DNA of 64,000 nucleotides from Anodontia alba (Eukaryota; Mollusca; Bivalvia; Lucinida; Lucinidae): NCBI GenBank assembly GCA_964016985.1, contig OZ024823.1, positions 124,810,924 to 124,874,923 of the forward strand, read 5' to 3'. Shown piece by piece: positions 23,037 to 34,364 of this stretch (position 1 is its first letter; each line of letters starts with the position of its first letter). The notes under the pieces were generated by a model. It saw only the letters and a program-made list of their open reading frames with translations, ran no database searches and was not told where the DNA came from. The position numbers and the translations under genes were made by a program.

Positions 23037-23326
23037 GAAACAAAACAGGGACCAGAAAAAAAAGCCAAATGAGATCAATTTTATGTATCACTTACTTGTT
23101 ACGACGTGTTTTTTTTTTTTTGTTTTTTTTTGTCTTTGTTTATTTGAGTATACCGAAAATTAGCGACAAATTGTCCGATCGTAGTTAACATCAGGGTGTT
23201 AAATGTTTATATACTTTGGGAGCAAAATATTTTCTTTTAGAGTAGACCCCTTTTCACGAGGGACAAAAAACAAATTTTGGCGCAAATTTGAAAGTGTAGT
23301 CTCCCTTACATCCATTTGGATGTACC

Positions 23327-23522
23327 TTAACCATCGTCACGCTGAATAAATTAAGATGCCACGCTTACTTATAATTTTCAGTCAATCAGATTACTTGATC
23401 CAGATTGTTGTTATAAATTCTCAAACGTAATGGCAAACAGTGCAGATCCAGAAGCCAACTGATCTAGATCTACACTGTTTGCAAAGGCAGGGTATATCCA
23501 GGTTCAGCATGACAAGGGTTAA
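23327..23522 (+). mobile_element. Family D2 MITE
   Basis: TTAA at both ends; CCATCGTCACGCTGAATAAA and GACAAGGG termini; hairpin GCAAACAGTG ... CACTGTTTGC centred near 23457. Confidence 0.85.
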
Positions 23523-23734
23523 AAAGAAAACACTTTCAGCTGAACGTATGTGACAATCTCTTCCAGTAGGAAGAGTAATCTAACAGAAATTGGCTTCTTG
23601 AAAGACGAAGCCTTCCTAAAAGTGGGATGGATTAGGATGGCCCGAGCGGGGGCGGGCATTGATACTCCTAAACTGTTTGAAAGCGCGGTAAATATACCGA
23701 TACAAAAGAGAAACAAAACACTGCTAAATGGCAA

Positions 23735-23775
<41 letters not shown>

Positions 23776-24090
23776 GCGAGTAATAAATTTTGACAGTAAA
23801 GTGGATCTGATGTGTAGAACGTGCATTTGAAACAACAATTGAGGGTATATTTAAACTTGCAAGAAATTGTGGTCCAACACATATAGACAATTTGTATTGC
23901 AGCAGAAAAAAAAAAAAAAAAAAAAAAAAACAACAAAAAAAACAAATACCAAAAAACTTCTACTTTTTTGTTTTCAGTTCAGATATCTGGGTCAGTGTAC
24001 ATTCAGTTCTGGGTGATCTCCTTAAAGCTGTGTATCAATTGACTTTTATGTATTACAGCATTAAACCAACATATCATATTTCTGTATCAG
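23523..24090. other. No gene seen; (AAT)n and poly-A
   Basis: (AAT)n at about 23736-23776 and an A-rich run at 23906-23943. Confidence 0.65.
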
Positions 24091-24309
24091 TTAACCCTTC
24101 TCTTGCTGAACACGACATGCCCTGTCTTACATGTAGCAAACAGTGTAGATCCAGATCAGTTAGCTTCTGAAGAAGCCAACTGATCTGGATCTGCACTGTT
24201 TGTCATTAAATATATGAATTTCTATCAAAAACGCGGATCAAGTAATCTGATTGGCTGGAAATTAGAAGTGCGCGTGGCATGTTAATTTATTCAGCAAGGC
24301 AAGGGTTAA
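24091..24309 (-). mobile_element. Family D2 MITE
   Basis: TTAA ends. The core has CAAACAGTGTAGATCCAGAT pairing with ATCTGGATCTGCACTGTTTG. Opposite orientation to 23327 and 25577. Confidence 0.85.
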
Positions 24310-24486
24310 CATATATTTCTAGCCGATATAAATCTTTTCAAAATCTTTCCAATCACTTGTACTGTAAGACAAATGACGCAAAATACGTTTATGAGTAAAT
24401 TCAATCATGAAAGTTTTCTTTGGAGCATATTCAGGGACCAACACTAGCTGGAGCCTCAATGTCAAACAAAGCTCTAGATAGGAGAG

Positions 24487-24542
24487 TCGTGACGTTGCAG
24501 CGACGTTGTAAGGACGTTTTTGCGACGTTGTTCGCTTGCTGG
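24487..24542. mobile_element. Half copy of the CGACGTTG palindromic element
   Basis: GTGACGTTGCAGCGACGTTG and the GCTTGCTGG end match the right arm of 18171-18280. Confidence 0.75.
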
Positions 24543-24654
24543 AATGCCTTTGTTCGATCCTCCGTTCTTAAACTCTGGCTATTAATTAGTGTCTGAGATA
24601 ATCACGAGCGCTCAGCCTCTTTTCATTACACTGATTTAATTGGAGTTTCTATAA

Positions 24655-24796
24655 GGATCTATCATTGGTGTGAGGGGTAGATAGAAAATCCGTCCCGAGA
24701 GTCAATGTCTAGCATCATGAGGCTTGCCGAGTGATACCAGATTGTGTCCCGAGGGACGGATGTTCTAAGTGTTCCCCACACACCAATGATAGATTC
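24655..24796. mobile_element. Family I MITE
   Basis: ATCTATCATTGGTGTG and its complement bound the element, with a GTCCCGAGGGAC palindrome inside. A related copy is at 49757-49906. Confidence 0.75.
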
Positions 24797-25176
24797 TTTT
24801 TCTTGCACTCTTTTCATTTCTGAACGTTGATTTTTTTAATGCAGTTACTTCGATTGCTGACATCCGCCATATTGTGATGACATTACTATGGCGTTTAATA
24901 GCGTCATTACGTTCAGTGACATAAGCCTTAACGATGGCGTACGTGACGTCCTATACAACCATGTGCATATCAAACACGTGAGAATTCTCGATTTTTATCT
25001 TACCCTGGGTAGGATACCCTGGGTTGGATAAGAATTTCTTTCCCGGTTAAATCCAGGGTTTCCTTATCTGATGTGCAAGAAACTTTTTTCTGCAATGCTT
25101 CACTGAGTGATTTTGGGAGTATCAATGCGAGCCAATCATTTTGTGTGTTATACAACATTTGTATCAGAGGCGGTGT

Positions 25177-25540
25177 ACTTCTTTATATGGCCTTGTGGCT
25201 GCTCGCTGCGTTTTTCTTTATTTTTTTTTCTTCATGTTTTGTCCTGTTCGTTGTCATATTGTTATGTTTAGAAGATCCTGTCTAGCATTTTGACCATTTT
25301 ATTGGGGAAGAGTTAATATTTACCCCAGCTAGCATTCTACGTAAATCTACATCGGGCCGTCATCGGCCCGTCAGCTACCCTGACGGGCCGATGACGGCCC
25401 GATATAGATTTACGTAGAATGCTGACTGGGTACTTTAATCTATGATTTATATACTGTCTTCACGGTTTGTGTTTCCTCTTTGTGTCACTGGTAGGCTATG
25501 ATCTGTGACTATGGTTGTTTCAGGAAATCTTCTATACTAT
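25177..25540. repeat. Family H dispersed repeat holding a palindromic element
   Basis: TGGCCTTGTGGCTGCTCGCT at the left; GTCACTGGTAGGCTATGATC at the right. Confidence 0.72.
25321..25433. mobile_element. Palindromic element, ~53-bp arms, CCCAG/CTGGG ends
   Basis: GCATTCTACGTAAATCTA and CATCGGCCCGTCA pair almost perfectly with the right arm around a 7-nt loop. A TAC triplet flanks both sides (possible 3-bp duplication). Confidence 0.9.
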
Positions 25541-25576
25541 GTTTCGTATAGAATCGTCACCGGTGTACTGTGTGAT

Positions 25577-25775
25577 TTAACCTTGTCATGCTGAATAAAT
25601 TAAGATGCCACACCCACTTCTAATTTTCAGTCAATCATATTACTTGATCCAGATTGTTGTTATAAATTCACATACTTGATGGCAAACGGTGCGGATCCAG
25701 ATCAGAAGCCAACTGGGCTGGACCTACACTGTTTGCTAATACAGGGTATGTCGTGTTCAGGAAGAGAAGGGTTAA
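25577..25775 (+). mobile_element. Family D2 MITE
   Basis: TTAA ends, CCTTGTCATGCTGAATAAAT left end and a CAAACGGTGCGGATCCAGAT core. Confidence 0.85.
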
Positions 25776-26518
25776 TAGCCATGAGCTAATGTTTCATCAT
25801 ATCTCCTCAACCGATTGTTGCCTTATAATTTTCGGCTATACGCAAAAAATTGATAATTGGCAGCATGTCAATTTAAAAAAAAAATATTAGCTTTTACAAA
25901 AAGAATAGTTTATCAAAGACCAAGCTTTTTGTGAAAGCTAAGACTTGGTTATAATAACGTTGAGCTGACTGTAGAAATTGCCAGTAGACAAGTACATGAC
26001 CTTTCATAAAATGCTTCCAGAGCAATATCAAACTCTGAGAGGGCGTAGACAACTAGAATGGAAGCTATGACTTTCAGGGGAGATAACTTGTTTTGCATCC
26101 ATTCTGAAAAGATGTCTACTCTAAAAAATGAACTCACATTAAAGTCTCCTTTGTAAAGGGTAGCGGAAACACGACCAAGTGTATCACTCCGCTTTAAATC
26201 GAAACAGTTTAAGATAAATAAGCTTCTTTCCGAATAGAAAGACGGACAAAACCAATACATCTGTTAGTTTAGAGCACATAGTTTCGTTTCCTACCATAAA
26301 CATGTGCTCTACCGATTCGTAGGCTGGCTAAAAAGTCAGCGAGTAGTTTTTAAAAATAATTACTTTTATTTTACCTAGACAATTGGTTTTGGCATTTAAT
26401 GCAAATTGTCTCCTTTTAGATAATTTGAATTAAATGTCAAAGCATATGTTCTGGGGATAAAAAAGAAAACGAAATCACTCATTTGTTGCCTTCTGAGCTA
26501 TCCATGAAGTGACGAAGG
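25776..26518. other. No gene seen; family K remnant at 26320-26460
   Basis: The 103-codon minus-strand frame at 25949-26260 has no splice support and overlaps a reversed CTTTTCAGAAT-type dispersed repeat. TTTTGGCATTTAATGCAAAT near 26390 is family K. Confidence 0.55.
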
Positions 26519-26885
26519 TTAAAGGCTCCATATTCCTCAGAAATAGACATTTTATTATCCAAGAAAGGTTTAATAAATTTATATATGGTATTAATACAAT
26601 CATAAAATGTGGCACCTGACAGCCTGCAAAATTTCAGTTAGTCTCTCGTTCTTGAAATAAAATGATTTTTTTTTTATAGTATCTCTAAATTAATGTTGCC
26701 AACATTAATTCAGAGATACGATGAAATAATCATTTCATTTTGATCCAGTTCAAACACGAGAGACTAACTGAAATTTTACAGGCTGTCAGATGCCACATTT
26801 TATGATCGTATTAATACTATATATCAATTTATTAAACCTTTCTTGGACAAAAACTGTCTATTTTTGAGGAATATGGAGCCTTTAA
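26519..26885. mobile_element. 367-bp foldback (family J), ~170-bp arms, TTAA ends
   Basis: The left arm (AAAGGCTCCATATTCCTCA ... TTTCAGTTAGTCTCTCGT) is repeated inverted on the right with few mismatches. The centre is ATGTTGCCAACAT. TTAA is at both ends, consistent with a TTAA-type target. Confidence 0.93.
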
Positions 26886-27041
26886 TTTACTTCAGTTTTG
26901 TTCGATGAACAAGCATAAGCACAAAACATCACGTCAGTGTGTTCCTCTTTGAGAAGTCATATTCTTGAGCCAGCTGAAAAGTAAGTAAATTGTGGGAATA
27001 AATTGTGAAAATAATGTATGAAATAAAGTGTAAAAACATAA

Positions 27042-27353
27042 CATTACGAAAACATGCCTATTTAAATATACTGAAAATTTTACCACCAAAAAATGAAAAT
27101 TTTCAGATAAAAAACTCAGATATTTTTCAAATTTCTCCTCAAAACATAGATTGTGGAAACTCGTTAGAACCGCTTCGACGAGGCGGTTCTAACGAGAACT
27201 CACAATCAATGTTTAAGGCAGGCGGTTCTAACGAGTACCCACAATCTATGTTTTGAGCAGAAATATGAAAAATATCAGAGTTTTTTGTCTGAAAATATTC
27301 ATTTTTTGGAGGTGAAATTTTCTATATATTTGCATAGGCGTGGTTTCGTAATA
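27042..27353. mobile_element. Family A variant made of two left halves
   Basis: Both outer halves carry the CCACCAAAAAATGAAAATT-type left flank, one inverted. The usual CCCCAGTTTTACTATATA half is absent. A second partial core arm (GGCGGTTCTAACGAGTACCC) follows the first palindrome. Confidence 0.88.
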
Positions 27354-27639
27354 AGATGCTACGTTTAAAACACCTCTCAAAAGCCAAAGTAACTGTGCCT
27401 TAGTTATACTTTCAAACGAACAGCAAATGAAAATCATGTTTTTTTTCAACTTTCCTATTAGTTAATTTTCCTTTTCTGAGCAGCGATATATCCTGCGCCA
27501 GCATACGGTGTTTACGTTTCAGAGTGAATACGTTATGCTAGACCCTGCTCTTCGTATCAAGACTTTATCGAACGAGAAAGACTGTCCACTACAAGGTTGT
27601 TGACTCAGGGATATTAGAGAACTAAACTGGTGTCAACAC

Positions 27640-27884
27640 TTAACCCTTAAAACGCCAAGAAAACCTGCATTTGAAAATGTCGTCTGTTTATGTCGTCTGC
27701 TGAATATTCTTGCAAACTTTTCAAACCTACTTCTGCATACAGGCAAACAATGTGGGCCCTGATCAGACTGCTCTTGGAAGAGCAGTCTGATCTGGATCCA
27801 CACTGTTTTCAAAAATGACTTTTAAAATCACAAGCAGATGGCAAAGCAGACGACAACTGTTGTGATTGGCGGTTTAAGGGTTAA
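27640..27884. mobile_element. Family D3 MITE
   Basis: TTAA ends; CCCTTAAAACGCC and GGCGGTTTAAGGG termini; core hairpin CAGACTGCTCTTGGAAGAGC within CAAACAATGTGGGCCCTGAT. Confidence 0.85.
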
Positions 27885-28249
27885 CAAGGTCTATGGGAGA
27901 CATCATGACCTTGTCAATCCCTATAATGTGGCTGTTTCCAGACTTGTATCTGATGTATTGCCACAGCCAAACCATAAACAGAATTTATAAACCACAGCCA
28001 TTATTACTGTATTTTCCAAGTAATTATTACGTTCCTTAGACGCCTAATTACATCCCATGTCTGTCTGTCTGTCTGAACATTCCTAATCTTGTCGTTGTGT
28101 ATATCGACTTTTGATTTTCCAAAATACGATTTTGGTATGTTGCACTCAAACTCAGTTTTGAAAACAGCTCAACAAGCTAAATTCTATATAATTCCTAAAT
28201 ACATAAGGACAAGTTAAAAAAAGGCATTCACATTATGAATATTCATCAT
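27885..28249. other. No gene seen
   Basis: The sequence is unremarkable, with a short (GTCT)n near 28059-28073. Confidence 0.55.
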
Positions 28250-28526
28250 CATAACGAAAACACGCCTATTTAAATACATAGAAAATCTCACCTCCAAAAA
28301 CCGAAAATATTCAGATAAAAAACTGATATTTTTCAAATTTCTGCTCAAAACATAGATTGTGGGTACTCGTTAGAACCGCCTCGCCGAGGCGGTTCTAACG
28401 AGTACCCACAAACTATGTTTTTGAGCAGAAATAAGACAAATAATGCATACCCCTGAAAACCCCCGTTTTACTATATACAAGTGGGGTTTAAGGGGGTCAA
28501 AATTATATAGGCATGTTTTCGTGATG
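28250..28526 (+). mobile_element. Family A MITE
   Basis: CATAACGAAAAC / GTTTTCGTGATG ends and an intact core near 28385. Confidence 0.92.
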
Positions 28527-28607
28527 ATTGAGTTGGAGGTGAGGATGTGGCTAGGCATCTTTAAAGTTCTAGAAATTAACATTTACCTCTATATGGAAAA
28601 AATTCAG

Positions 28608-28790
28608 CAGATAATTAATTGATGGTATTTTTCTTAGTTTTCCTAGAAAAGAGGCTCTGGCATTTAATGCATATTGTCTCTTGAAGAGAAAATTTGCATG
28701 AAATGTCAAAATATATTTCCTGACAAAACAATAAGACAAAACAATAAGAAAAAAATATATATACTCTGCTGAGATGGTTACCCGCCATAC
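28608..28790. mobile_element. Family K MITE remnant
   Basis: TTTTTCTTAGTTTTCCTAGA, then GGCATTTAATGCATATTGTC and its inverted partner; compare the complete copies at 33831 and 49135. Confidence 0.65.
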
Positions 28791-28849
28791 TTAACATTAA
28801 GCCCCATCCTTCTACTGGCCATTCAACGGCGGGTCCTCTAGACGTCAGT

Positions 28850-29077
28850 TTAATCCATATAAGCCTAGCGTCCCATAAAAGGGACATTGGCAAACAGTGT
28901 AGACCCAAATCAGACGCCGCAGACGCCGCAGAATGCAGGGTCATCACTGTTTGCATTAAATTCAGATATTTCTATAAAACATGACAATAATAAAAACTAA
29001 CCAGACACACCTTATATAGGAAATGAACTTGTCCAAAGAGTTAAGGTAGGAGAATCCACTCGGCATAAATGTGTTAA
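28850..29077 (+). mobile_element. Family D1 MITE
   Basis: TTAA ends. The core contains a short GACGCCGCA duplication (28914-28931). Confidence 0.85.
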
Positions 29078-29291
29078 CGCGATTATGCAGTTTGCAAACA
29101 TACATGCCCATGTTGCTCATTTACATAGATGCTTTCAGAGCCAGTAACTCGGTCAAAATTATATCTATCACATTCTGAAAAAAGAAACTGCTCTAACAGG
29201 AATACCTCTACTGCCCGTGAAAGCAAATACTTTCCTTTTCAAGAAATCCCTTTTCAGAAGTACTGAGTGTGCAGAAACGCAATCACCCTTG

Positions 29292-29519
29292 TTAACCCAT
29301 CGTAGACTGAATGAACTCACCCATTCTATATTTTGGAAGATTCTAATTTCAATATTAGGTATGCCAGGCTATGTAATTTAGATATTCTGAGAGAAAAATT
29401 GTTGAACTATTTGCAAGCAGTGCAGACCCTGATCAGACGCCGCGTTCTGCGGCGTCTGATCTGGGTCTGCACTGCTTGCCAATTACCCTTTAAGGGGTTT
29501 TCAGACTACAATAGGTTAA
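29292..29519. mobile_element. Family D4 MITE
   Basis: TTAA ends with CCCATCGTAGACTGAA and CTACAATAGG termini. A perfect CAGACGCCGC / GCGGCGTCTG stem lies near 29440. Confidence 0.85.
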
Positions 29520-29870
29520 CATGTGCAGAAAATATACCAAGTGTAGCAAGACCCCTTAAATATGATTGGATGTACTTCTGAAGGCATTCACTGCGATGTG
29601 AAAAACAAGGAACTAATCTTAAAGCAAAGAAGTAGCTTCATCTTTATCTACTCTCCTTTGCTGGCCCAGGAGTAATTTCTTTTTGAAATAGGTTTCGAAC
29701 GGGTGCGGAGTATCAATTCTTTTTAGCCTAAAATGTTCCCTGTTGAGATGAATGGTGAAGGCACTGGCTACACTTGGTAGATTCTATGCCATTTATAGAA
29801 GGATAAAACTTTTGGGAATTCTCATTTCTGTTCTGCACAGGATGCCCCTTCTGAAAAGACGTCTGCTTAA

Positions 29871-29904
<34 letters not shown>

Positions 29905-30053
29905 CAACAACAAAAAACAAAAAACAAAAAAAAAAAAACTTGTCATAAATTTTCTTTCAGAGTATTTTTTCTCAGAAGAGAGTCAAAACTGATTATGACA
30001 ATTTTGTCCCCGATAAGTGTAACAATTGTCCTTAATTTAATTAAGTGGTTAAG
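29520..30053. other. No gene seen; (AAT)n and A-rich tract
   Basis: (AAT)n at 29870-29903, an A-rich run to 29939, and CTTTTCAGAAG-type dispersed repeat fragments. Confidence 0.6.
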
Positions 30054-30230
30054 TGGGACGCGTCAAGTGAAAATGTGCCTTCGGGGCATGCATTGCAAGA
30101 ATCATTGGATACTATAGAATGTACCAATTGAGAGCAACGGCCCGGATGAGACCTTGTGCATGCGCAGGATGATGTGAATCCACATATTTTGGCATATACT
30201 CGAAGGCACGTTTTAGCTTGACGAGGCCCA
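30054..30230. mobile_element. Family B MITE, 39 bp from the CSab exon
   Basis: GACGCGTCAAGTGAAAATGT and its inverted partner CGAAGGCACGTTTTAGCTTG bound the element. It would lie in the intron just after the donor at 30269. Confidence 0.8.
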
Positions 30231-30269
30231 TTTATAAAGTTAATAAAGTTAAGAAGATACGGTACCAAC

Positions 30270-30502
30270 CTTCTCCATGCCTGTGTATCGCACTTACACC
30301 AGCCCCATCTGCAGTGTCCGCCCTTAAACATATCTGGATGTTTTCGTTTGCAGTTAGCAGCGCAAACCTCATCATCTACACACTTAACTGTGTTGCATTT
30401 GCATACACGAAAGATGTTGCAATAACCACCCGTGTGAAGTGAATTCTCTCTCCTGCATTTCTCGGCGCATTTGGCATTGTTGCATATGGCTGCATCCATA
30501 AC
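30270..30502 (-). CDS. Exon encoding two tandem CSab (defensin-like) cysteine-rich domains
   Basis: The minus strand is open from a TTTCAG acceptor (AG at 30504-30503) to an AAG|GTTGGT donor (GT at 30269-30268). Domain 1 has six cysteines spaced 4-3-11-5-1 and domain 2 has six spaced 5-3-12-4-1. Both carry CxxxC, then GG-x-C, then CxC, which is the cysteine-stabilised alpha/beta signature of invertebrate defensins and related secreted peptides. Such peptides are normally secreted, disulfide-bonded and often antimicrobial; that function is inferred here. No signal peptide is visible, so a 5' exon must lie elsewhere. With the first acceptor the exon starts in phase 0. A second AG 13 nt further in (exon start 30489) would give phase 1, matching the end of the exon at 50185-50343. 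The frame stays open past the donor into a family B MITE, which I read as intron. Precursor or venom-like roles cannot be excluded. Confidence 0.68.
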
Positions 30503-30744
30503 CTGAAAGACTGATATAAAATACCGTATTTACCCTACTTCTGTCCTTCTGACATCACTCGGCAAAGCAGTTTTATCTAAAATGAAACTAGTTTGTTCTG
30601 ACTGACCACGACTTGTCAGAAATAATTCGTCTTTTCCGCTTCTCTTTTTTTTCTCAAGTATTCAACCTAGAATCAAAGTTTTGGCCAAACAATTGTCTAA
30701 CCTGTGCAATGTCAATAGTAATATCTTGGATTTCTGTACCCCGC
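30503..30744. other. Intron-side sequence with a family L fragment
   Basis: TTATCTAAAATGAAACTAGT near 30573 matches the right part of the element at 40895-41431, in reverse. Confidence 0.5.
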
Positions 30745-30990
30745 CAAATGATAGTGGAGGGCTATTATGGTATCACTTAAGTTGTTCGTTTGTCGCCCGC
30801 CCGTCCGTATTTTCATTTCCGTACGATAACTTGAGTAAATGGCAGTTGATTTTCACCACACTTGGTATGTACCTTGATATTGTAGAGTTCTGGTCTGGGA
30901 TTGCGAATGGGCAAATTTTGTTTCATTTAGAAAGAGTGATCTTCCCGCAAGATATCCGTATTTTAGTCTCAGGACAATAACTTGAGTGAA
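30745..30990. repeat. Dispersed repeat with AACTTGGTATG units
   Basis: CACACTTGGTATGTACCTTG and ATTGCGAATGGGCAAATTTT are shared with 59095-59455. Confidence 0.7.
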
Positions 30991-31319
30991 CCTCAATGGA
31001 TTACCACCAGACGGCTATGCTCATTGAGAATGAGACGATGTGGTTCAGGATTGCTATATTTCGTCAATTTTTACAGAGTTAACACGATAAGTATTATTGG
31101 CAAGGTATTATCATTCACGGTTTTATTTAAGAAAATGTTTTTACTTTTCTTTGTGGAGTTTTTATTTGTAACATTTCATAAAAATATTGTAAATTCAGAT
31201 AATTTAAACAAGATCTTATTGAAAGCCTGTCTCAAAATTACCTACCCTCCAAATTACCTACCCTACCGACTTCTTCATATTTTGTAGCCAAATTAAGTAT
31301 GTGTAAAAAAAATCAAAAA
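30991..31319. other. No gene seen
   Basis: A 101-codon plus-strand frame is open at 30982-31287, but it has no splice or homology support and begins inside the dispersed repeat. Confidence 0.5.
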
Positions 31320-31520
31320 CATTCATTTTTATTCTTAAACTCAATGACTGGAATCAAACTTTTGTGCATAGGTAGTAACGACAATTGGTTTTGCATTTTA
31401 TCATAACAAAAGCTTGCAAATTTACTTCTTCTGTGTATAGCACCACGAAAGAAACGGATATCCGAAATATGGTAAAAGGAGCCACGCGAGAAACGAATGT
31501 CTGAAAGATTTTGAAAAGAG
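31320..31520. mobile_element. Family L element fragment
   Basis: GGTTTTGCATTTTATCATAA and AAATTTACTTCTTCTGTGTA match 37120-37290 and the inverted copy at 40905-41060. A decayed CAAATAGTG hairpin follows at 31539-31610. Confidence 0.6.
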
Positions 31521-31849
31521 ACTAGGTATTGAAACAGTTAGGCAAATAGTGTAAACCCAGATCGAAAGCTTCAAAACACGGCGTTTAATCAGAGTCTAGT
31601 TTGCCACTCATTCATCAGTTCTGAGATAGTCAAATGTTGAAACATTAGGACATGTAATTACAATGTAAACGAGTTAAAGCGTTATAGATATAGACATTAA
31701 AGGGCGTTGAGTCAGTCAATGTTAAAGTGATGTTGTTTCAACACGGTGTACCTGCTGGGCTTACAATATATTATTGTAGTTTACTAATAGAAGAGAGTGC
31801 TGCAATTCCATGACCACATAACCATCCTAACACGCTTTAAATATATAAG

Positions 31850-32136
31850 AATTACGAAAACACGCCTATTCAAATATATATTGAATTTTTTATTACAACC
31901 AAAAAAGGAAAATTGTCCGATAAAAAAATCTGATATTTTTATATTTCTGCTTAAAACATAGATTGTGGGTCCTCGTTAGAACCGCCTCTGCGAGGCGGTC
32001 CTAACGAGTACCCACAATCTATGTTTTTGAGCAGAATTAAGAAAAATAAAGATGTATATCCCTGTAAACCCCAGTTTTGACTATATAAAAGTGGGGTTTA
32101 AAGGGGTCAAAAATATATGGGTATGTTTTCGTGATG
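31850..32136 (+). mobile_element. Family A MITE
   Basis: Complete, with a core at about 31965-32025. The left outer triplet is mutated. Confidence 0.9.
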
Positions 32137-32439
32137 GGAGGATACCCAGAAAATCGACAGTCACCAAGTACAACGTTCCTGAGGCATCAAAAGTGAAAAG
32201 GATAAGGAAAAAAAAAAAATGATAGACCAAACGCCATATATGAAACCACTGACACGTACAAAGTAGAACTGCAAAAACGGAACCGTCTTGGAACTGTCAG
32301 TAGAAAAATGGGGAGCTTAAACCAGTTCACCTCGCGTGAAACCTTGCCCTTAATGCTTAATCAGCTCCAACTTACGAACATATGTTCGGTCCGCATAGGG
32401 CTCCTCTACTTCATCAGTAAAACTTCACAGTAAAACTCA

Positions 32440-32770
32440 ATTTATCATAATCAAAGCACTGACAGCACTTTTGGGTCGATCGTCTTTGAGTACAGGCTGA
32501 GGAAATAGTCCTGGAAGGGGATTTAAGACTGTTTCATTGAACCCTTTACTTCCTTTAATTTAAGCAAATAGTAATGACCCTGATCAGACGCCACGTTCTG
32601 TGGGGTCTGTACTATTTGCAAATGCCTCAGCATTTAGCCCAGTTCAGGCTTTACGGATAGCCCTCTTAATACTCTGATGTCACAGCGACAAAAATATCGC
32701 GGCTATAAATACCCGTTACCAGTACGGTATGATTTCATTGGTCGCTAAAAATCACGTGGACAACAACCTT
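32440..32770. repeat. Dispersed ~330-bp repeat N, copy 1
   Basis: It shares CACTGACAGCAC, AAGACTGTTTCATT, a CAAATAGTAATGACCCTGAT hairpin and CACGTGGACAAC with 40375-40740. Confidence 0.8.
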
Positions 32771-32852
32771 ATTAAAATTTGATGTATGTATATTTTTGGA
32801 TCGATTGTAAACAATCGGTTTAAAAACTATGACGAAACAAAGAAAAGAGTTC

Positions 32853-33130
32853 CATCACGAAAACATGCCTATATAAATTTGACCCCCTTTTAACCCCACT
32901 TTTATATAGTAAAACTGGGGTTTACAGGGGTATACATTATGTTTCTTATTTTGCTTAATAACATAGATTGTGTGTACTCGTTAAAACCGCCTCGCCGAGG
33001 CGGTTCTAACGAGTACCCACAATCTATGTTTCGAGCAGAAATATGAAAATATCGGGGTTCTTATCTGAAAATTTGTGTGTTTTTGGAGGTGAAATCTTCT
33101 TTATGTCTGAATAGGCATGTTTTCGTAATG
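32853..33130 (-). mobile_element. Family A MITE
   Basis: CATCACGAAAAC / GTTTTCGTAATG ends; core near 32998. Confidence 0.92.
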
Positions 33131-33235
33131 AATGGAGATCTAAAACCAAAACACAAGAAATCATAAACATGGTCACGATGGGTCCGACCACAGACAAAAC
33201 TGAAAATAAAATTTGCGTTATACTCAAAAATAATA

Positions 33236-33325
33236 TACAGGCGAACCTCAGTGGCTCGAACATCTTTGAGACCATGGACTTTTGTTCTAGTTATGGTTAG
33301 TTCGAATCACTGAGGTATTACTGTA
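33236..33325. mobile_element. Minimal family P MITE (90 bp)
   Basis: TACAGGCGAACCTCAGTGGC pairs with TCACTGAGGTATTACTGTA, giving TA at both ends. Confidence 0.8.
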
Positions 33326-33363
33326 CATGCAGAGAAAATGATTTTTGCAAACAGGAAGAGAAA

Positions 33364-33543
33364 ATGGGCGGCGTCATGCGCAAACGTGCCTACGCGCATA
33401 TGCAAACAGAGAAGGCCCAGATCAGCCTGCGCATCAAGTAAAGCAAATGTCCGAATAAGGTTTTCCGCAGTCACAGGATGAATCTGAATCTCTGCATATT
33501 GCGCAAGTACGAAGACACCTTTTCGCATGGCACGGCCCAAATG
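33364..33543. mobile_element. Family B MITE
   Basis: GGGCGGCGTCATGCGCAAAC and CTTTTCGCATGGCACGGCCC bound the element. Confidence 0.78.
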
Positions 33544-33830
33544 ATATTTAAGCATGTACACGGAGCAATAAGAAAAGAAAGAGAGAAAGAAAAAAAAAAA
33601 AAAAAAAATGAAAATGAAAAGAACTTACGACCCCAGATAAGTAACAACGTTGCTACACGACTCGAAAATGCACACACCATCTTTCTATTTATTTACATTA
33701 CATACTGCGAGATCATGAGAGTACATATCACTGTATGTTTGTGACTTTGTTCAACAATACGTATTTGATTACAAATAATATTCTGATCAAATTGAATTAG
33801 ATATTGCCGATGTATTGCATTTAACGCTTA

Positions 33831-34067
33831 GCACTCGGGGTGACGCCATATTGAAATATTTTTCTTATTTTTCCTAGAAAACAGGATTTGACATTTCATT
33901 GGAGACAATTTGCATGAAATATTAAATCCTGTTTCCTGCGAAAAATAAGAAATGGAGACAATTCGCATGAAATATCAGATCCTGTTTTTTTGTTTTTGTT
34001 TTTATGGAAAAATAGAAAATATGTATTTATCGTCTGCTGAATTAGCCCAGACAGCAGTGAAGGTTAA
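33831..34067. mobile_element. Family K MITE
   Basis: TTAA at both ends, TTTTTCTTATTTTTCCTAGA, then inverted ATTTGCATGAAATATTAAA segments, ending CAGCAGTGAAGGTTAA. Confidence 0.78.
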
Positions 34068-34364
34068 ATGCAGCGTATACAGTGTGCAAGTACATGTATG
34101 GTAAGGAGAGATGGTGTTTAAAAACTTATAGTAAATAAGAAACAATTTTTTTTCTGTATAAACACTCGAGAGTATTGGTATAAGTGTAACATTGTCCGCT
34201 AAACAGTGACTTCTGTTACAACTTTCTAAATAGGCGTAATACAGCTGGTAACCAGATATAATACTTTTAGTACGATTCTGTCTTGTCATGAAAGCTGAGG
34301 CGGCAAGATACGTGCCTCGCGTGGAGAAATGAGCTACAACGCGAGAAATCGTACCATCTGAACT

